Below are positions 44,548 through 53,661 of a stretch of DNA of 64,000 bases, piece by piece. Each line of letters starts with the position of its first letter. Position 1 is the first letter of the stretch. Source of the DNA: Paracidovorax avenae (GTDB lineage Bacteria > Pseudomonadota > Gammaproteobacteria > Burkholderiales > Burkholderiaceae_C). The position numbers were made by a program, and so were the translations under genes. Where the stretch lies: positions 2,391,501 to 2,455,500 of the forward strand of contig NZ_CP156079.1 of NCBI RefSeq assembly GCF_040892545.1, written 5' to 3'. The notes below the pieces were generated by a model, which made no database searches, had not been told where the DNA came from, and worked only from the letters and a program-made list of their open reading frames with translations.

Positions 44548-45327
44548 ATGGCGCACATCACGTTTCCCCCTCCCTACCTGCGGCCCGACCAGGTCGCCGA
44601 CCACCTGCGCAGCACGGGGTACGCCGTGCTGAGGCCCGAGGACACCGCCGACTGGATCGGCGTGCCGCTCGCGGCGCTGCAGGCGCTGCATGCGGACTGG
44701 CCCTCGCTGCCGCCCGATGAATTCCTGAAGGACGGCGGGCGCTATCGCCGCCGGCGGCACTCCTGCTTCGTGGCGGACGGACCCATGCTGCGGCAGGTGC
44801 CGCACCGCGCCCACTGGCAGCCGCTGGACTACAACGCCCTGCACGGCGGCATGCAGCGCTGGTTCGCTCCCATGCAGGATGCCACCGTGGCGCAGCCGGC
44901 CTGGCAGCAGCTGCTGGCCGCGCTGGCCGGCCTGTCGCAGCAGGCGCTGGCGGAGAAGCCCGAGCGCTGGTTCCTGGAGGCCCACCAGTTCCGCATCGAC
45001 ACCACCGACGGCATCGGCCGGCCCACGCCCGAGGGCGCGCACCGCGACGGCGTGGACCTCGTGGCCGTCTTCCTGGTCGGCCGCGAGGGCGTGAAGGGTG
45101 GCGAGACGCGCATCTTCGAGGCGGCCGGCCCCAGCGGCCACCGGTTCACCCTCAGCGAGCCCTGGTCGCTCATGCTGCTGGACGACGCCCGCATGATCCA
45201 CGAGACCACGCCGATCCAGCCCCTGGGGGATGCCCCGGGCTTCCGCGACACGCTGGTGGTGACCTGCCGGCGCGGCGGGTTCCAGGAAGAGGGCGGAGAA
45301 AAGGCCGCGACAACCCCTGCCGCTTGA
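44548..45327 (+). CDS. 2-Oxoglutarate/Fe(II)-dependent dioxygenase family protein
   Basis: A 259-residue protein of the 2OG-Fe dioxygenase family related to amino-acid hydroxylases. The iron triad is seen as H-x-D in PEGAHRDGVDLVAVFL and a distal His in LLDDARMIHETTPIQP, with an Arg (FRDTLVVTCRR) positioned to bind 2-oxoglutarate. Bacterial members of this group hydroxylate free amino acids such as isoleucine; the substrate here is unknown. It is cytoplasmic. It lies divergent from the PilZ gene and upstream of the stress-protein gene with an 80-base gap. Confidence 0.8.
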   Translation: MAHITFPPPYLRPDQVADHLRSTGYAVLRPEDTADWIGVPLAALQALHADWPSLPPDEFLKDGGRYRRRRHSCFVADGPMLRQVPHRAHWQPLDYNALHGGMQRWFAPMQDATVAQPAWQQLLAALAGLSQQALAEKPERWFLEAHQFRIDTTDGIGRPTPEGAHRDGVDLVAVFLVGREGVKGGETRIFEAAGPSGHRFTLSEPWSLMLLDDARMIHETTPIQPLGDAPGFRDTLVVTCRRGGFQEEGGEKAATTPAA

Positions 45328-45406
45328 TGCGAATCAACCCGGTGGCGCCGCATTGCGGCACACTGGTCCCATCGGTTCCACACCACCATCGACGAAGGAG
45401 AAGTTC

Positions 45407-45844
45407 ATGTTCAAGCACATCCTGATTCCCGTGGACGGTTCGCCCACTTCCATGATGGCCGTCACCAAGGCGGCCGGCCTCGCCAAGACCTTCGGCTCCC
45501 AGGTCACCGCCGTCTATGTGGTGGATCCCTATCCGTTCACCGGCGTGGGCGCGGATTTCGCCTACGGCCAGTCGCAGTACATGAATGCCGCCACCGCCGA
45601 GGCCAACACCGCGCTGGACGCCACGCGCAAGGCCCTGGAGGAAGCCGGCGTGGCCGTGACCACCGTGATCGGCGAGGGCCATGCCGTGCACGACGGCATC
45701 CTGCGCGCGCTGGAGAGCACCGGCGCCGACCTGATCGTCATGGGCTCCCATGGCCGCCGCGGGCTCGAGAAGCTGGTGCTGGGCAGCGTCACCCAGCGCG
45801 TGCTGGGCGTGGTCCACGTGCCCGTGCTGGTCGTGCGCGACTGA
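45407..45844 (+). CDS. Universal stress protein (UspA family, ATP-binding type)
   Basis: A 145-residue single Usp domain. It begins MFKHILIPVDGSPTSMMAV. The nucleotide-binding motif G-x2-G-x9-G-(S/T) appears as GSHGRRGLEKLVLGSVT near the C-terminus, so it probably binds ATP. Usp proteins accumulate under starvation, oxidative or respiratory stress. A GGAG-like site precedes the ATG at 45407, and a strong terminator follows, so it is a monocistronic unit. Confidence 0.92.
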   Translation: MFKHILIPVDGSPTSMMAVTKAAGLAKTFGSQVTAVYVVDPYPFTGVGADFAYGQSQYMNAATAEANTALDATRKALEEAGVAVTTVIGEGHAVHDGILRALESTGADLIVMGSHGRRGLEKLVLGSVTQRVLGVVHVPVLVVRD

Positions 45845-45882
45845 TACACCCCCGGCAGCAGCGGCATCGCGCCGCGGCAGAC

Positions 45883-45909
45883 AGCGGCTCCCTCGTGGAG
45901 CCGCTTTTT
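45883..45909 (+). terminator. Rho-independent terminator after universal stress gene
   Basis: AGCGGCTCC, loop CTCGT, GGAGCCGCT, then a T run: a nine-pair GC-rich stem directly downstream of the UspA-family gene. Confidence 0.9.
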
Positions 45910-46046
45910 CATGGAACTGCGCACGGCGCGGATGCCGCTATAGGGCTCGGCTGTTTTGTTTATGCGCCAGATAATTGTTCTTGGCGGTGGGTGGGTTTTT
46001 GTTCATGAATAATCCGGTTGCGCAGCGGAGGTATTCTCGGCGCATT

Positions 46047-46080
46047 AAACCACCGGAGATGATTTTCCGGTGGTTTGTTT
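46047..46080 (+). repeat. Hairpin in leader of small secreted protein gene
   Basis: AAACCACCGG, loop AGATGATTTT, CCGGTGGTTT, followed by GTTTTGTGTG. A perfect ten-pair inverted repeat with a T-rich 3' flank, about 50 bases before the gene at 46127. No coding sequence lies between it and the previous terminator. It could terminate a short upstream transcript (a small RNA or attenuated leader) or protect the mRNA 5' end. Confidence 0.6.
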
Positions 46081-46126
46081 TGTGTGTGCGCAATTCAATT
46101 GACGAAGAATCGATACAGGGAAATTC

Positions 46127-46522
46127 ATGATCGGTAAAAAACACCTCGCCGGACTCGGCATGCTCGTGGCGCTCATGTCCGGCAATGCCTATGCAGTGAA
46201 TTGTGGAGCCGGGCAGACCAAGCATTACATCAAGGTTTCATCATCCGGCCAGACCGGCTATAAATGGTCTGTGTTCGCGGATCTGGCGGCTGGCAACGGA
46301 GTGAAGGTATATCACTGGGAAGAAACCGACAAAACATACGGAAGCAGCACGTATTGGGAATACTGCGATGGCCATGATAACGGCAGGCTTTACGTGTGGA
46401 TCCATCCCACGGGTGTCAACCAATTCGAGTACCTCAATCTTCCGCTGGGCACGGACCATTGCTTCGAGATATGGGGGAGCAACAACGTCCTGGTCCCCAC
46501 GTCGAGAAAGGTCAACTGCTGA
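46127..46522 (+). CDS. Small secreted four-cysteine protein, unknown function
   Basis: A 131-residue protein that I do not recognise. It has a Sec signal peptide (about 1-23, ending NAYA). The mature part is about 108 residues, rich in Tyr, Trp, Gly and Asn, with four cysteines (26, 80, 112 and 131, the last residue) that could form two disulfides. It looks like a compact beta-rich extracellular protein. GC is clearly lower than in flanking genes, suggesting recent acquisition. GGGAAATTC precedes the ATG; a hairpin sits in its leader. It converges with kup. An effector, inhibitor or adhesin role is possible but unsupported. Confidence 0.75.
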   Translation: MIGKKHLAGLGMLVALMSGNAYAVNCGAGQTKHYIKVSSSGQTGYKWSVFADLAAGNGVKVYHWEETDKTYGSSTYWEYCDGHDNGRLYVWIHPTGVNQFEYLNLPLGTDHCFEIWGSNNVLVPTSRKVNC

Positions 46523-46581
46523 CACATTCCGGGCGCTCCCCTGGCCGAGCGCCTGCATCCTGTCCGTGCAGTGTCTCCGGG

Positions 46582-48456
46582 CTACATTTCCGTTTTCGAC
46601 CCCATCTCCACCACCGCGTTGTTCGGCAGTTTCAGGAAGTCCGCCGCCGAACTGGCGCTGTGGTGCATCTGCGCGAAGAGCTTCTGCCGCCAGACGGCCA
46701 TGGCGGCGCCCAGTGTGGGCACGACGGTCTCGCGCGCCAGGAAGTAGCTGGTGCGCATGGGGTCCAGCAGGCCCTCCAGTTCCGTGGCCTGATGGAGGGC
46801 GCGGGGAATGTCCGGCTCGTCCATGAAGCCGAAGCGGATCCGCACGCTCCAGGCACCGTCGGCGAGCGGCTGGACGGCCACCTGTTCGCGCAGCGGGATG
46901 CGGGGCACACCCCCTGCCTGGACGTGGACGAACAGGTTGTGGTCGTGCAGCACCTTGTTGTGCTTGAGGTTGTGCAGCATCGCCCCGGGCACCACGCCGG
47001 CATGGGCGGTGAGGAAGACGGCGGTGCCGTCCACGCGGGTGGTGCCGGCCGAGAGGATCGATTGCAGGAAGGGCAGCAGCTCGATCGCCTCGGCGTTCTG
47101 GCGCTGGCGCAGCAGGCCGCGGCCGTCGTGCCACGTGGACATGACGAGGTACAGCGCAGCGGCCATCAGCAGGGGGAACCAGCCGCCTTCCGCGATCTTC
47201 AGCGAATTGGAAGCGAAGAAGGCGACATCCACGCAAAGGAACGCGCCCGTGGCTGCGATGCACAGCGGCAGGGGCAGTTTCCAGCCGTGGCGGATGACGA
47301 AGAAGGTCAATGTGGTGGTGATGACCATGACCAGGCTGACCGAGATGCCGTAGGCCGCGGCCAGGGCGTTGGAGCTGCGGAAGGCCACCACCGCCAGCGC
47401 CACCCCGGCGAGCAGCGTCCAGTTCACCATGGGCACGTAGATCTGTCCGGATTCGTTCTCCGAGGTGTGGCGCACCGACAGGCGCGGCAGGTACCCCAGC
47501 TGGATGGTCTGCTTGGCCGCGGAGAACGCGCCGGAGATCAGCGCCTGCGAGGCGATGACGGTGGCAGCCGTGGCCAGCACCACCATCGGCAGCGTGGCCC
47601 AGCCCGGCATCATGAGGAAGAACGGGTTGGCGGCGGCGGACGGCGTGGCGAGTACCAGCGCGCCCTGTCCCAGGTAGTTCAGCGTGAGGCAGGGCATGAC
47701 GAGGAGGAACCACGCCAGCCGGATGGGCCGGGCGCCGAAATGTCCCATGTCGGCGTAGAGCGCTTCCGCGCCGGTCACGCACAGGAAGACCGCGCCCAGC
47801 GTGATGAAGGCGATGCCGTAGTGGTCCAGGCAGAACGCCAGCGCATGGTGGGGCAGGAGCGCGGCCAGGACCTCGGGGCGCGCGGCGATGTGGGGAATGC
47901 CCGCGAGCCCCAGGCACGCGAACCACACGAGCATGGCGATGCCGAAGAACCGCCCCAGCCGCGCCGTTCCCCAGCGCTGCGCGAGAAAGAGCGCGAGCAG
48001 CACGGTGAGCGAGATCGGCAGGATGTAGGGCGTGGCGCGCGTGGTGACGACCTCCAGCCCCTCGACCGCGGAGAGCACCGAGATCGCGGGCGTGATGACG
48101 CCGTCGCCGAAGAAGAGCGCCACCCCGAAGACCCCGACCGTCATCAGCGCCCGCTTCAGGCGGGGCTGGTCCTGCACCGACTGCGTCGCCAGGGCCAGCA
48201 GCGCCATCAGGCCCCCCTCGCCGTGGTTGTCGGCCCGCATGATCAGGGCCACGTACTTGACCGAGACGATCACCGTCAGGGTCCAGAAGAAGAGCGAGAG
48301 GATGCCGATCACGTTGGCCGGCGTGATCTCCAGCCGGCCGGCGGCGAACACCTCCTTGAAGGCGTAGAGCGGCGACGTGCCGATGTCTCCATACACCACC
48401 CCGATCGCAGCGATGGTGAGCGCCGTGAGCGATGTCGGAGTCTTTGCGTCTGCCAT
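46582..48456 (-). CDS. kup: Low-affinity potassium transporter Kup
   Basis: A 624-residue membrane protein with twelve predicted helices in the first about 430 residues and a cytoplasmic tail. Characteristic blocks are [19 protein letters not shown] at residues about 18-36, [38 protein letters not shown] and [18 protein letters not shown]. It imports K+ with protons. The ATG at 48456 begins [15 protein letters not shown]. It stands alone; no regulatory site was identified in the 140-base region upstream. Confidence 0.95.
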   Translation of the reverse strand: MADAKTPTSLTALTIAAIGVVYGDIGTSPLYAFKEVFAAGRLEITPANVIGILSLFFWTLTVIVSVKYVALIMRADNHGEGGLMALLALATQSVQDQPRLKRALMTVGVFGVALFFGDGVITPAISVLSAVEGLEVVTTRATPYILPISLTVLLALFLAQRWGTARLGRFFGIAMLVWFACLGLAGIPHIAARPEVLAALLPHHALAFCLDHYGIAFITLGAVFLCVTGAEALYADMGHFGARPIRLAWFLLVMPCLTLNYLGQGALVLATPSAAANPFFLMMPGWATLPMVVLATAATVIASQALISGAFSAAKQTIQLGYLPRLSVRHTSENESGQIYVPMVNWTLLAGVALAVVAFRSSNALAAAYGISVSLVMVITTTLTFFVIRHGWKLPLPLCIAATGAFLCVDVAFFASNSLKIAEGGWFPLLMAAALYLVMSTWHDGRGLLRQRQNAEAIELLPFLQSILSAGTTRVDGTAVFLTAHAGVVPGAMLHNLKHNKVLHDHNLFVHVQAGGVPRIPLREQVAVQPLADGAWSVRIRFGFMDEPDIPRALHQATELEGLLDPMRTSYFLARETVVPTLGAAMAVWRQKLFAQMHHSASSAADFLKLPNNAVVEMGSKTEM

Positions 48457-48598
48457 GGCGTGTCTCGTGGGTTCGAATGTGTCGGGGAACGCGTCGGTGC
48501 GCGCAGGCCCGCATCAGAACACATTTCGATACGCCATGTCAGAGCCCCGGGGCGCGGCGCGCCCGGGTTGGCCGGCGGTCAGGGCCGGCCGGCCATGT

Positions 48599-49597
48599 TC
48601 ACTCGATCTTCGCGCCGGACGCCTCGACGATGCCCTTCCACTTGGCGTAGTCGGCCTTGAGCAGGGCGGAGAACTGCGCGCTGGTCATCGTTTCGGGCTC
48701 GGCGCCCTGGGCCTGGATGGCGGCGCGCATGTCGGGCTGGGCGAGCAGCTTGTTGACCTCGGTGTTCACCGTGGCGACCACGTTGGCGGGCGTGCCGGCG
48801 GGAGCGAGGATGCCGTACCAGGAGCTCACGTCGAAGCCCTTGTAGCCGGACTCGGCCACGGTGGGCACGTCGGGCAGGGAGGAGCTGCGCTTGATCGAGG
48901 TGACGGCCAGGGGGCGCAGCTTGCCGGACTTGATCTGCGCCATGGCGGACGGCACGGACGATACGAGCAGGTCCACGTTGCCGGCCAGCGCGTCCATCAG
49001 GGCCGGGTTGGAGCCCTTGTAGGGGATGTGGCTGAGCTTGATGCCCGCGGCCTTCTCGAACAGGTCGCCCGCCAGGTGGATGGTGGTGCCGTTGCCGGGC
49101 GAGCCGTAGGTGATCTTGCCGGGCTCGGCGCGCGCGGCGGTCACGACGTCGGCCAGCGTCTTGAAGCGCGAGTTGGCGCCCGTGGCGATGATGACCGGCG
49201 TGTAGGCCACGTGCGCGATGGCGACGAGGTCCTTCGTGGGGTCCCACGGCAGGTTCTTGTAGAGGTAGGGCGCGACGACGAGGTTGTCCTTCTGGCCCAT
49301 GACGAGGTCGTAGCCCGTGGGCGCGGCCTTGACGGTCTCGGTGATGCCGATGGTGCCACCCGCGCCGGCTCGGTTGTCGGGCACCACGGTCCAGTGCAGC
49401 GTCTCCGTCAGCTTGGTCGCGACGAGGCGCGAGAGGATGTCCGTGCCGCCGCCGGGCGGGAAGGGCACGATGAGGCGCACCGGCTTGGCGGGATATGCGG
49501 CGCCTGCGGGCGCGGGTGCGGCGGTCGGCGCGGTCTGTGCCGTGGCGGCGCCCAGCGCGAAGGCGAGGGCGGTGAACGAAATCAGCGAACGGATCAT
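48599..49597 (-). CDS. Bug/TctC-family periplasmic solute-binding protein
   Basis: A 332-residue binding protein with a signal peptide (about 1-20, ending ATA). The Bug signatures are KPVRLIVPFPPGGGTDILSR, VPDNRAGAGGTIGITE, and SHIPYKGSNPALMDALAGNV. These receptors are extremely numerous in Burkholderiales and bind carboxylates, many as orphans without a tripartite transporter, as here. The ligand cannot be assigned. Residues 20-33 form an Ala/Pro-rich linker before the domain. Confidence 0.92.
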   Translation of the reverse strand: MIRSLISFTALAFALGAATAQTAPTAAPAPAGAAYPAKPVRLIVPFPPGGGTDILSRLVATKLTETLHWTVVPDNRAGAGGTIGITETVKAAPTGYDLVMGQKDNLVVAPYLYKNLPWDPTKDLVAIAHVAYTPVIIATGANSRFKTLADVVTAARAEPGKITYGSPGNGTTIHLAGDLFEKAAGIKLSHIPYKGSNPALMDALAGNVDLLVSSVPSAMAQIKSGKLRPLAVTSIKRSSSLPDVPTVAESGYKGFDVSSWYGILAPAGTPANVVATVNTEVNKLLAQPDMRAAIQAQGAEPETMTSAQFSALLKADYAKWKGIVEASGAKIE

Positions 49598-49673
49598 GGG
49601 TGCTTGTCTCCGGGAAAGGAACGCCTGGCTGCGGACGGACAGGCAGTGCCTAGTTTCTCATGCGCGGGGCCGC

Positions 49674-50486
49674 TCAGGCCTCGCGCACGTCGGCCACCGG
49701 CGCGTCGCCGAAGTCGGGCCGCGCGAGCCAGGCCAGCACGCGCGCCGCGGCCTCGTCGGGCGAGGCGAGCGTGCCGTTCGCCTTCAGGTTGGCGAAGTTC
49801 TGCAGGTCGGGGAACGCCTCCGGGTCGGCGCCGCGCAAATGGACCTGCATGTCCGTGTCGATCACGCCGGGCGCCAGCGAGCACACCCGTGCGCCGCCGG
49901 GCTGCCGCGCCTCGTCCAGCGCCAGGCAGCGCGTGAAATGGTCCATGCCGGCCTTGGCCGCGCAGTAGGCCGATTGCGAGGCCATCGGGCGCCGCCCCAG
50001 GCCGGAGGAAATGTTGAGCACCTTGCGTGGCACGCCCCAGGCGCGCGTGGCGGCCAGGAACGCGGCGGTGAGCTGCATGGGCGCTTCCAGCCCGATGCGC
50101 AGCGCGTTGGCGAGATCGGCCGGGTCGCTGTCCGCCAGCGGTGCGATGCGCGGCACCACGCCCGCGTTGTTGATGAGCGTGGCGCTGGTGTAGCGGCCGG
50201 CCGGCTGGCCTTCCAGCCAGGCCCGCAGCCGCGCGGCGGCCCGGGCGCCATCGGCGAGGTCCTGCGGCCATTGCGCCAGCGGCATGCCGGCGCGCTGCGC
50301 GGCGTCCGCCAGCTCGTCGCTCGTGCCGCGCGAGAGGGTGACGAGTGCATGTCCGCCCTGCAGCAGTTGCCGGGCCATGGCCAGGCCCATGCCGCGCGAA
50401 CCGCCGGTGAGCACGATTAGCGGCAGGGGGCCTGGCGTGGCCGCGAAGGAGGGGGAGGGGGAGGAAGGAGCGGAGGTGTCCTGCAT
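49674..50486 (-). CDS. Short-chain dehydrogenase (sepiapterin/benzil reductase-like)
   Basis: A 270-residue SDR. A 20-residue Ser/Pro-rich N-terminus precedes the Rossmann motif LTGGSRGMGLAMA. NNAGVVPRIAPL, the catalytic Ser in LNISSGLGRRP, and Tyr-x3-Lys in SAYCAAKAGMDH are present. Its general pattern resembles benzil/sepiapterin reductases. It reduces a carbonyl with NADPH in the cytoplasm; the substrate is unknown. The ATG at 50486 is the first plausible start; the frame upstream is open but lies between genes. It is downstream of the pseudouridine synthase on the same strand. Confidence 0.83.
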   Translation of the reverse strand: MQDTSAPSSPSPSFAATPGPLPLIVLTGGSRGMGLAMARQLLQGGHALVTLSRGTSDELADAAQRAGMPLAQWPQDLADGARAAARLRAWLEGQPAGRYTSATLINNAGVVPRIAPLADSDPADLANALRIGLEAPMQLTAAFLAATRAWGVPRKVLNISSGLGRRPMASQSAYCAAKAGMDHFTRCLALDEARQPGGARVCSLAPGVIDTDMQVHLRGADPEAFPDLQNFANLKANGTLASPDEAAARVLAWLARPDFGDAPVADVREA

Positions 50487-50520
50487 GGTGCCGCGATGGT
50501 ACTGCGGCACGGCGGCCGGG

Positions 50521-51240
50521 TCAGAACGGTGCCGGCAGGTCGAAGGCGAGCGGTGCCCCGGTGCGCGGATGGGCGAAGTCGATGTGCTGCGCATGCAGCA
50601 GCAGCCGCGGCGCGAGCGCCTGCACGGCCGGCGGGGCGTAGAGCGTGTCGCCGAGGATGGGCTGGCCGATGGCCGCCATGTGCACGCGCAGCTGGTGGGT
50701 ACGGCCTGTCACGGGCTCCAGCAGTACGCGCAGGGTGCCGTCCGCCGCCGGCCAGGGGCCTGCGCCGTCCCCGGGCGCGGCGGGGCGCCAGCGCGTCAGG
50801 CTGGCTTTGCCGACCTGGGCGCCGTGGGGGACCACGATGCGCAGCGGCCGGCGCTCCCAGTCGGCGGCGATGGGCAGGTCGATCTCCCGCCAGGCCGCAC
50901 AGTCCGCGGCCGGGCCCGGCGCCTGCACAACCGCGACATAGCGCTTGTGCACCTGGCGCGCGGCGAAGGCATCGCCGAGCGCGCGCTGGGCCTGCGCGTG
51001 GCGCGCCATCACCACGATGCCGGAGGTGGCCTGGTCGAGCCGGTGCACGATGCAGGCGCCGGGCCAGTGCAGGGCGGCGCGGGCGCTCAGGCAGTCCTGC
51101 TTGTCCGGGCCGCGGCCGGGCACGCAGAGCAGGCCGGAAGGCTTGGCCAGCACCAGCAGGTCGTCGTCCGCATGCAGGCAGGCGGGGGGCGCGCCGGCAT
51201 CGGAATCGGCCGGCGCCAGTGCGGGCAGGGCCGCGCTCAC
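50521..51240 (-). CDS. RluA-family pseudouridine synthase
   Basis: A 239-residue pseudouridine synthase. The catalytic Asp is in CIVHRLDQATSGIVVMARH, and GRTHQLRVHMAAIGQPILGD is the second family block; ADDDLLVLAKPSGLLCVPG starts the fold. There is no S4 domain, so it resembles RluA itself rather than RluC/D. It modifies uridines in rRNA or tRNA. The GTG at 51240 overlaps the stop of the hybrid kinase gene (GTGA), implying translational coupling; an in-frame ATG 13 codons earlier would lie inside the kinase gene. Confidence 0.87.
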   Translation of the reverse strand: MSAALPALAPADSDAGAPPACLHADDDLLVLAKPSGLLCVPGRGPDKQDCLSARAALHWPGACIVHRLDQATSGIVVMARHAQAQRALGDAFAARQVHKRYVAVVQAPGPAADCAAWREIDLPIAADWERRPLRIVVPHGAQVGKASLTRWRPAAPGDGAGPWPAADGTLRVLLEPVTGRTHQLRVHMAAIGQPILGDTLYAPPAVQALAPRLLLHAQHIDFAHPRTGAPLAFDLPAPF

Positions 51241-53492
51241 GCCGGCCCGCCGTGGACCAGGCGGTCCACCGTGGCGCACAGCTCATCCACGTCGTTGGGC
51301 TTGTGGATCAGCGCGCTCGCGCCTTCGGCCAGCGCCTCGCGCTCGATCTCCGCCGTCACGTGCCCCGAGGCGAGCGCCACGGGCAGGTCGGCGCGGATGC
51401 GCTTGGCCTCGCGCACCAGGTCGACTCCGCAGTAGCCGGGCATGTTGTAGTCGGTCACGACCAGGTCGTAGGCCTGCGGGTCCGTGCCCAGCGCCACGGC
51501 GGCCTCGCGCGGGTCGGTGAAGCCGGTCACGCGGTAGCCGCGGCGGCGCAGCAGGCGCTGCACGAGGAAGACCAGGGCCTGGTCATCGTCCACGTACATC
51601 ACGTGGCGCTGGCGTTCGTCGGGGGCGCCCGCCGCAGGCGCGGCGGGGCTGGCCGCGCCGGCTGCCGGTGCGGCATCGCCGGCGGGCGCGGCGGCAGCGG
51701 GCTCCGCTCCGGGTCCGGCCTCCGCCGCCGGGAAATACAGCGTGAAGCGGCTGCCCTCGCCGGGCGCGCTCTGCACGTCCACCGCGCCGCCGTGGGTGCG
51801 CATCACGCCGTGCACCACGGCCAGGCCCAGGCCCGTGCCCTGGCCGACGGGCTTGGTGGTGAAGAACGGCTCGAAGATGCGCTGCTGCGTGGCGGCGTCG
51901 ATGCCGGGGCCGTTGTCCACCACGCTGATGGCCACGTATTCGCCATGCGGCAGCGCGAGGCGCTCGCACAGGCGGTGGTCGGGCTGCACGGCCGACGCTT
52001 CCACGCACACCGTGCCGCGCGCATCGCCGATGGCATGGATGGCGTTCGTGCAGAGGTTCAGCAGGGCCTGCTCCACCTGGGTGGCGTCGGCCAGCAGGGC
52101 GGGCAGGTGGCGGTCCAGGTGCAGGCGCAGTTCGATGGCCGGCGGCAGGGTCACGCGCAGCAGGCGCTCGGTGTCGTGGATGGCCTCGGCCACCGGCACG
52201 GCGGTGCGCCGGGGCGGCTCGTTGCGGCTGAAGGTGAGGATCTGCCGGACGAGGTCGCGCGCGCGCCGGCCGGCCTTCTCGATCTCGCGCAGGCTCTCCA
52301 GCACCGGGGAGCCTGCGGCGCAGTCCGCCTTGGCCAGTTCCACGTTGCCGAGGATGGCGCTCAGGATGTTGTTGAAATCGTGCGCGATCCCGCCGGCCAT
52401 GGTGCCCACGGCCTGCATCTTGTGGGATTCGCGCAGCTGCGCTTCCAGTTCGCCGCGGTGCGCCTCGGCCTTCTTGCGGCCGGTGAGGTCGCGCGCGAAC
52501 ACGGTGGTGGTCTCGCCCTCGGCGTGCCGCTCGAACGACACGCTCACTTCCACGGCCAGTTCCTTGCCGCTGGCCGTGAGCGCGACCATCTCGCCGAGCA
52601 CGGCCTGGGTGGCCAGCTGGGCGAAGGCCAGGGCCTGGACGGCATCGGGCAGGAAGCGGTCCAGCGGGCTGCCCAGCGCGTCGGCCGTGGCGCACTGGAA
52701 CAGGGCCGCGGCAGTGGGGTTGAAGACGGTGATGCGCTGGTTCTGGTCCACGCAGATGATGGCGTCCAGCGCGGAGTTGATGACGGCCTCCAGGCGGCGC
52801 TCGCTGGCGTAGAGCTGGGCGTTGCGCTCCTGCAGGGCCGTGGCGCTCTGCTGGAGCGCGCGGCGCTCGGCCACCAGCGGGCCCTGGTCCACCACGGCGC
52901 AGAGGAACTGCCACTGCTCCGGGGCGCCGTCCGCCTGGGGGGCCTCGATGCGGGCGATGTACAGGTCGCCGATGATGCCCGCGTCCCCGTCGCCGATGGG
53001 GAACAGCACCTCGCTGGCTTCTCCGTGGCCATGGTCCCGGGCCTGCTCGAACGTGGCGCGCACGCGGGCGGCGTCCGCCGCGCTGACGAAGGGCATGAGC
53101 GAGGTCAGGGGGCGGTCGGATTCGGTGGGCTGGAAGCAGCGGTGCGCCATCGAGTTGGCCTGCACCACCATGTCGTGCTCGTCCAGCACCATGAGCGCCA
53201 GCGGCACGCTGGCGAACAGCGTCTCGAATCGCTCGGAAGCGCTCTCCGCGGCGGTCTGGCTGTAGCGCAGCACCTTGTTCTGCACTTCCAGCTCGGCCTG
53301 GTAGGCGCGCAGTTCCGCGATGAGCGCCGCCACGGGGCCTTCCGGGCGGCCGGACTGGCGGCGGTTGCCGCTGACGTCGCCAGGAAGCACGGCGGGCTCG
53401 TCGGCCGTGCCCGCAGGCTCGCCACCGGACGGGGCTCCGCGGTCATCCTCCGGGTCGGGCGGCAGCAGGAAGGACAGGTCGGGGCGGCTCAT
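51237..53492 (-). CDS. Hybrid PAS histidine kinase with C-terminal receiver
   Basis: A 751-residue soluble hybrid kinase. A coiled coil near residues 40-70 precedes PAS-like domains (about 75-190 and 210-330). HisKA has the phospho-acceptor His in AGGIAHDFNNILSAILGN. HATPase_c shows NLCTNAIHAIGD and GTGLGLAVVHGVMRTHGG. After an Ala/Pro-rich linker comes a receiver with acidic DDD, phospho-Asp in LVVTDYNMPGYCG, and Lys in LIHKPND. No membrane segment is present. A DFNN-type kinase with receiver is typical of complex phosphorelays. No separate regulator gene is adjacent; the RluA-family gene follows with a GTGA overlap. Confidence 0.92.
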   Translation of the reverse strand: MSRPDLSFLLPPDPEDDRGAPSGGEPAGTADEPAVLPGDVSGNRRQSGRPEGPVAALIAELRAYQAELEVQNKVLRYSQTAAESASERFETLFASVPLALMVLDEHDMVVQANSMAHRCFQPTESDRPLTSLMPFVSAADAARVRATFEQARDHGHGEASEVLFPIGDGDAGIIGDLYIARIEAPQADGAPEQWQFLCAVVDQGPLVAERRALQQSATALQERNAQLYASERRLEAVINSALDAIICVDQNQRITVFNPTAAALFQCATADALGSPLDRFLPDAVQALAFAQLATQAVLGEMVALTASGKELAVEVSVSFERHAEGETTTVFARDLTGRKKAEAHRGELEAQLRESHKMQAVGTMAGGIAHDFNNILSAILGNVELAKADCAAGSPVLESLREIEKAGRRARDLVRQILTFSRNEPPRRTAVPVAEAIHDTERLLRVTLPPAIELRLHLDRHLPALLADATQVEQALLNLCTNAIHAIGDARGTVCVEASAVQPDHRLCERLALPHGEYVAISVVDNGPGIDAATQQRIFEPFFTTKPVGQGTGLGLAVVHGVMRTHGGAVDVQSAPGEGSRFTLYFPAAEAGPGAEPAAAAPAGDAAPAAGAASPAAPAAGAPDERQRHVMYVDDDQALVFLVQRLLRRRGYRVTGFTDPREAAVALGTDPQAYDLVVTDYNMPGYCGVDLVREAKRIRADLPVALASGHVTAEIEREALAEGASALIHKPNDVDELCATVDRLVHGGPA

Positions 53493-53661
53493 GGGCGGCT
53501 CGGGCGGCCCGGCGGTTCACGCCGGGGCGGTGTGCGGAACGCGGCGGTGCCGCGGGCGAGCCCGCCAGTGTACGCCCCTGAACCGCGCAGCGCGTCGCGG
53601 GCCCGGCCCGGACCCGGGCCGCGGCGCGGCCATCGCCCGGGCGGGCAGGGCAGCGCGCCAT

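Noticed and set aside
45938..46225. Minus-strand frame of 95 codons overlapping the leader of the small secreted protein gene
   Set aside because: No ribosome-binding site, overlaps the better-supported secreted protein and its hairpin, no recognisable domain.
46532..46553. GGCGCTC-N8-GAGCGCC hairpin between the small secreted protein and kup as a terminator
   Set aside because: No T run follows on either strand, so intrinsic termination is not supported.
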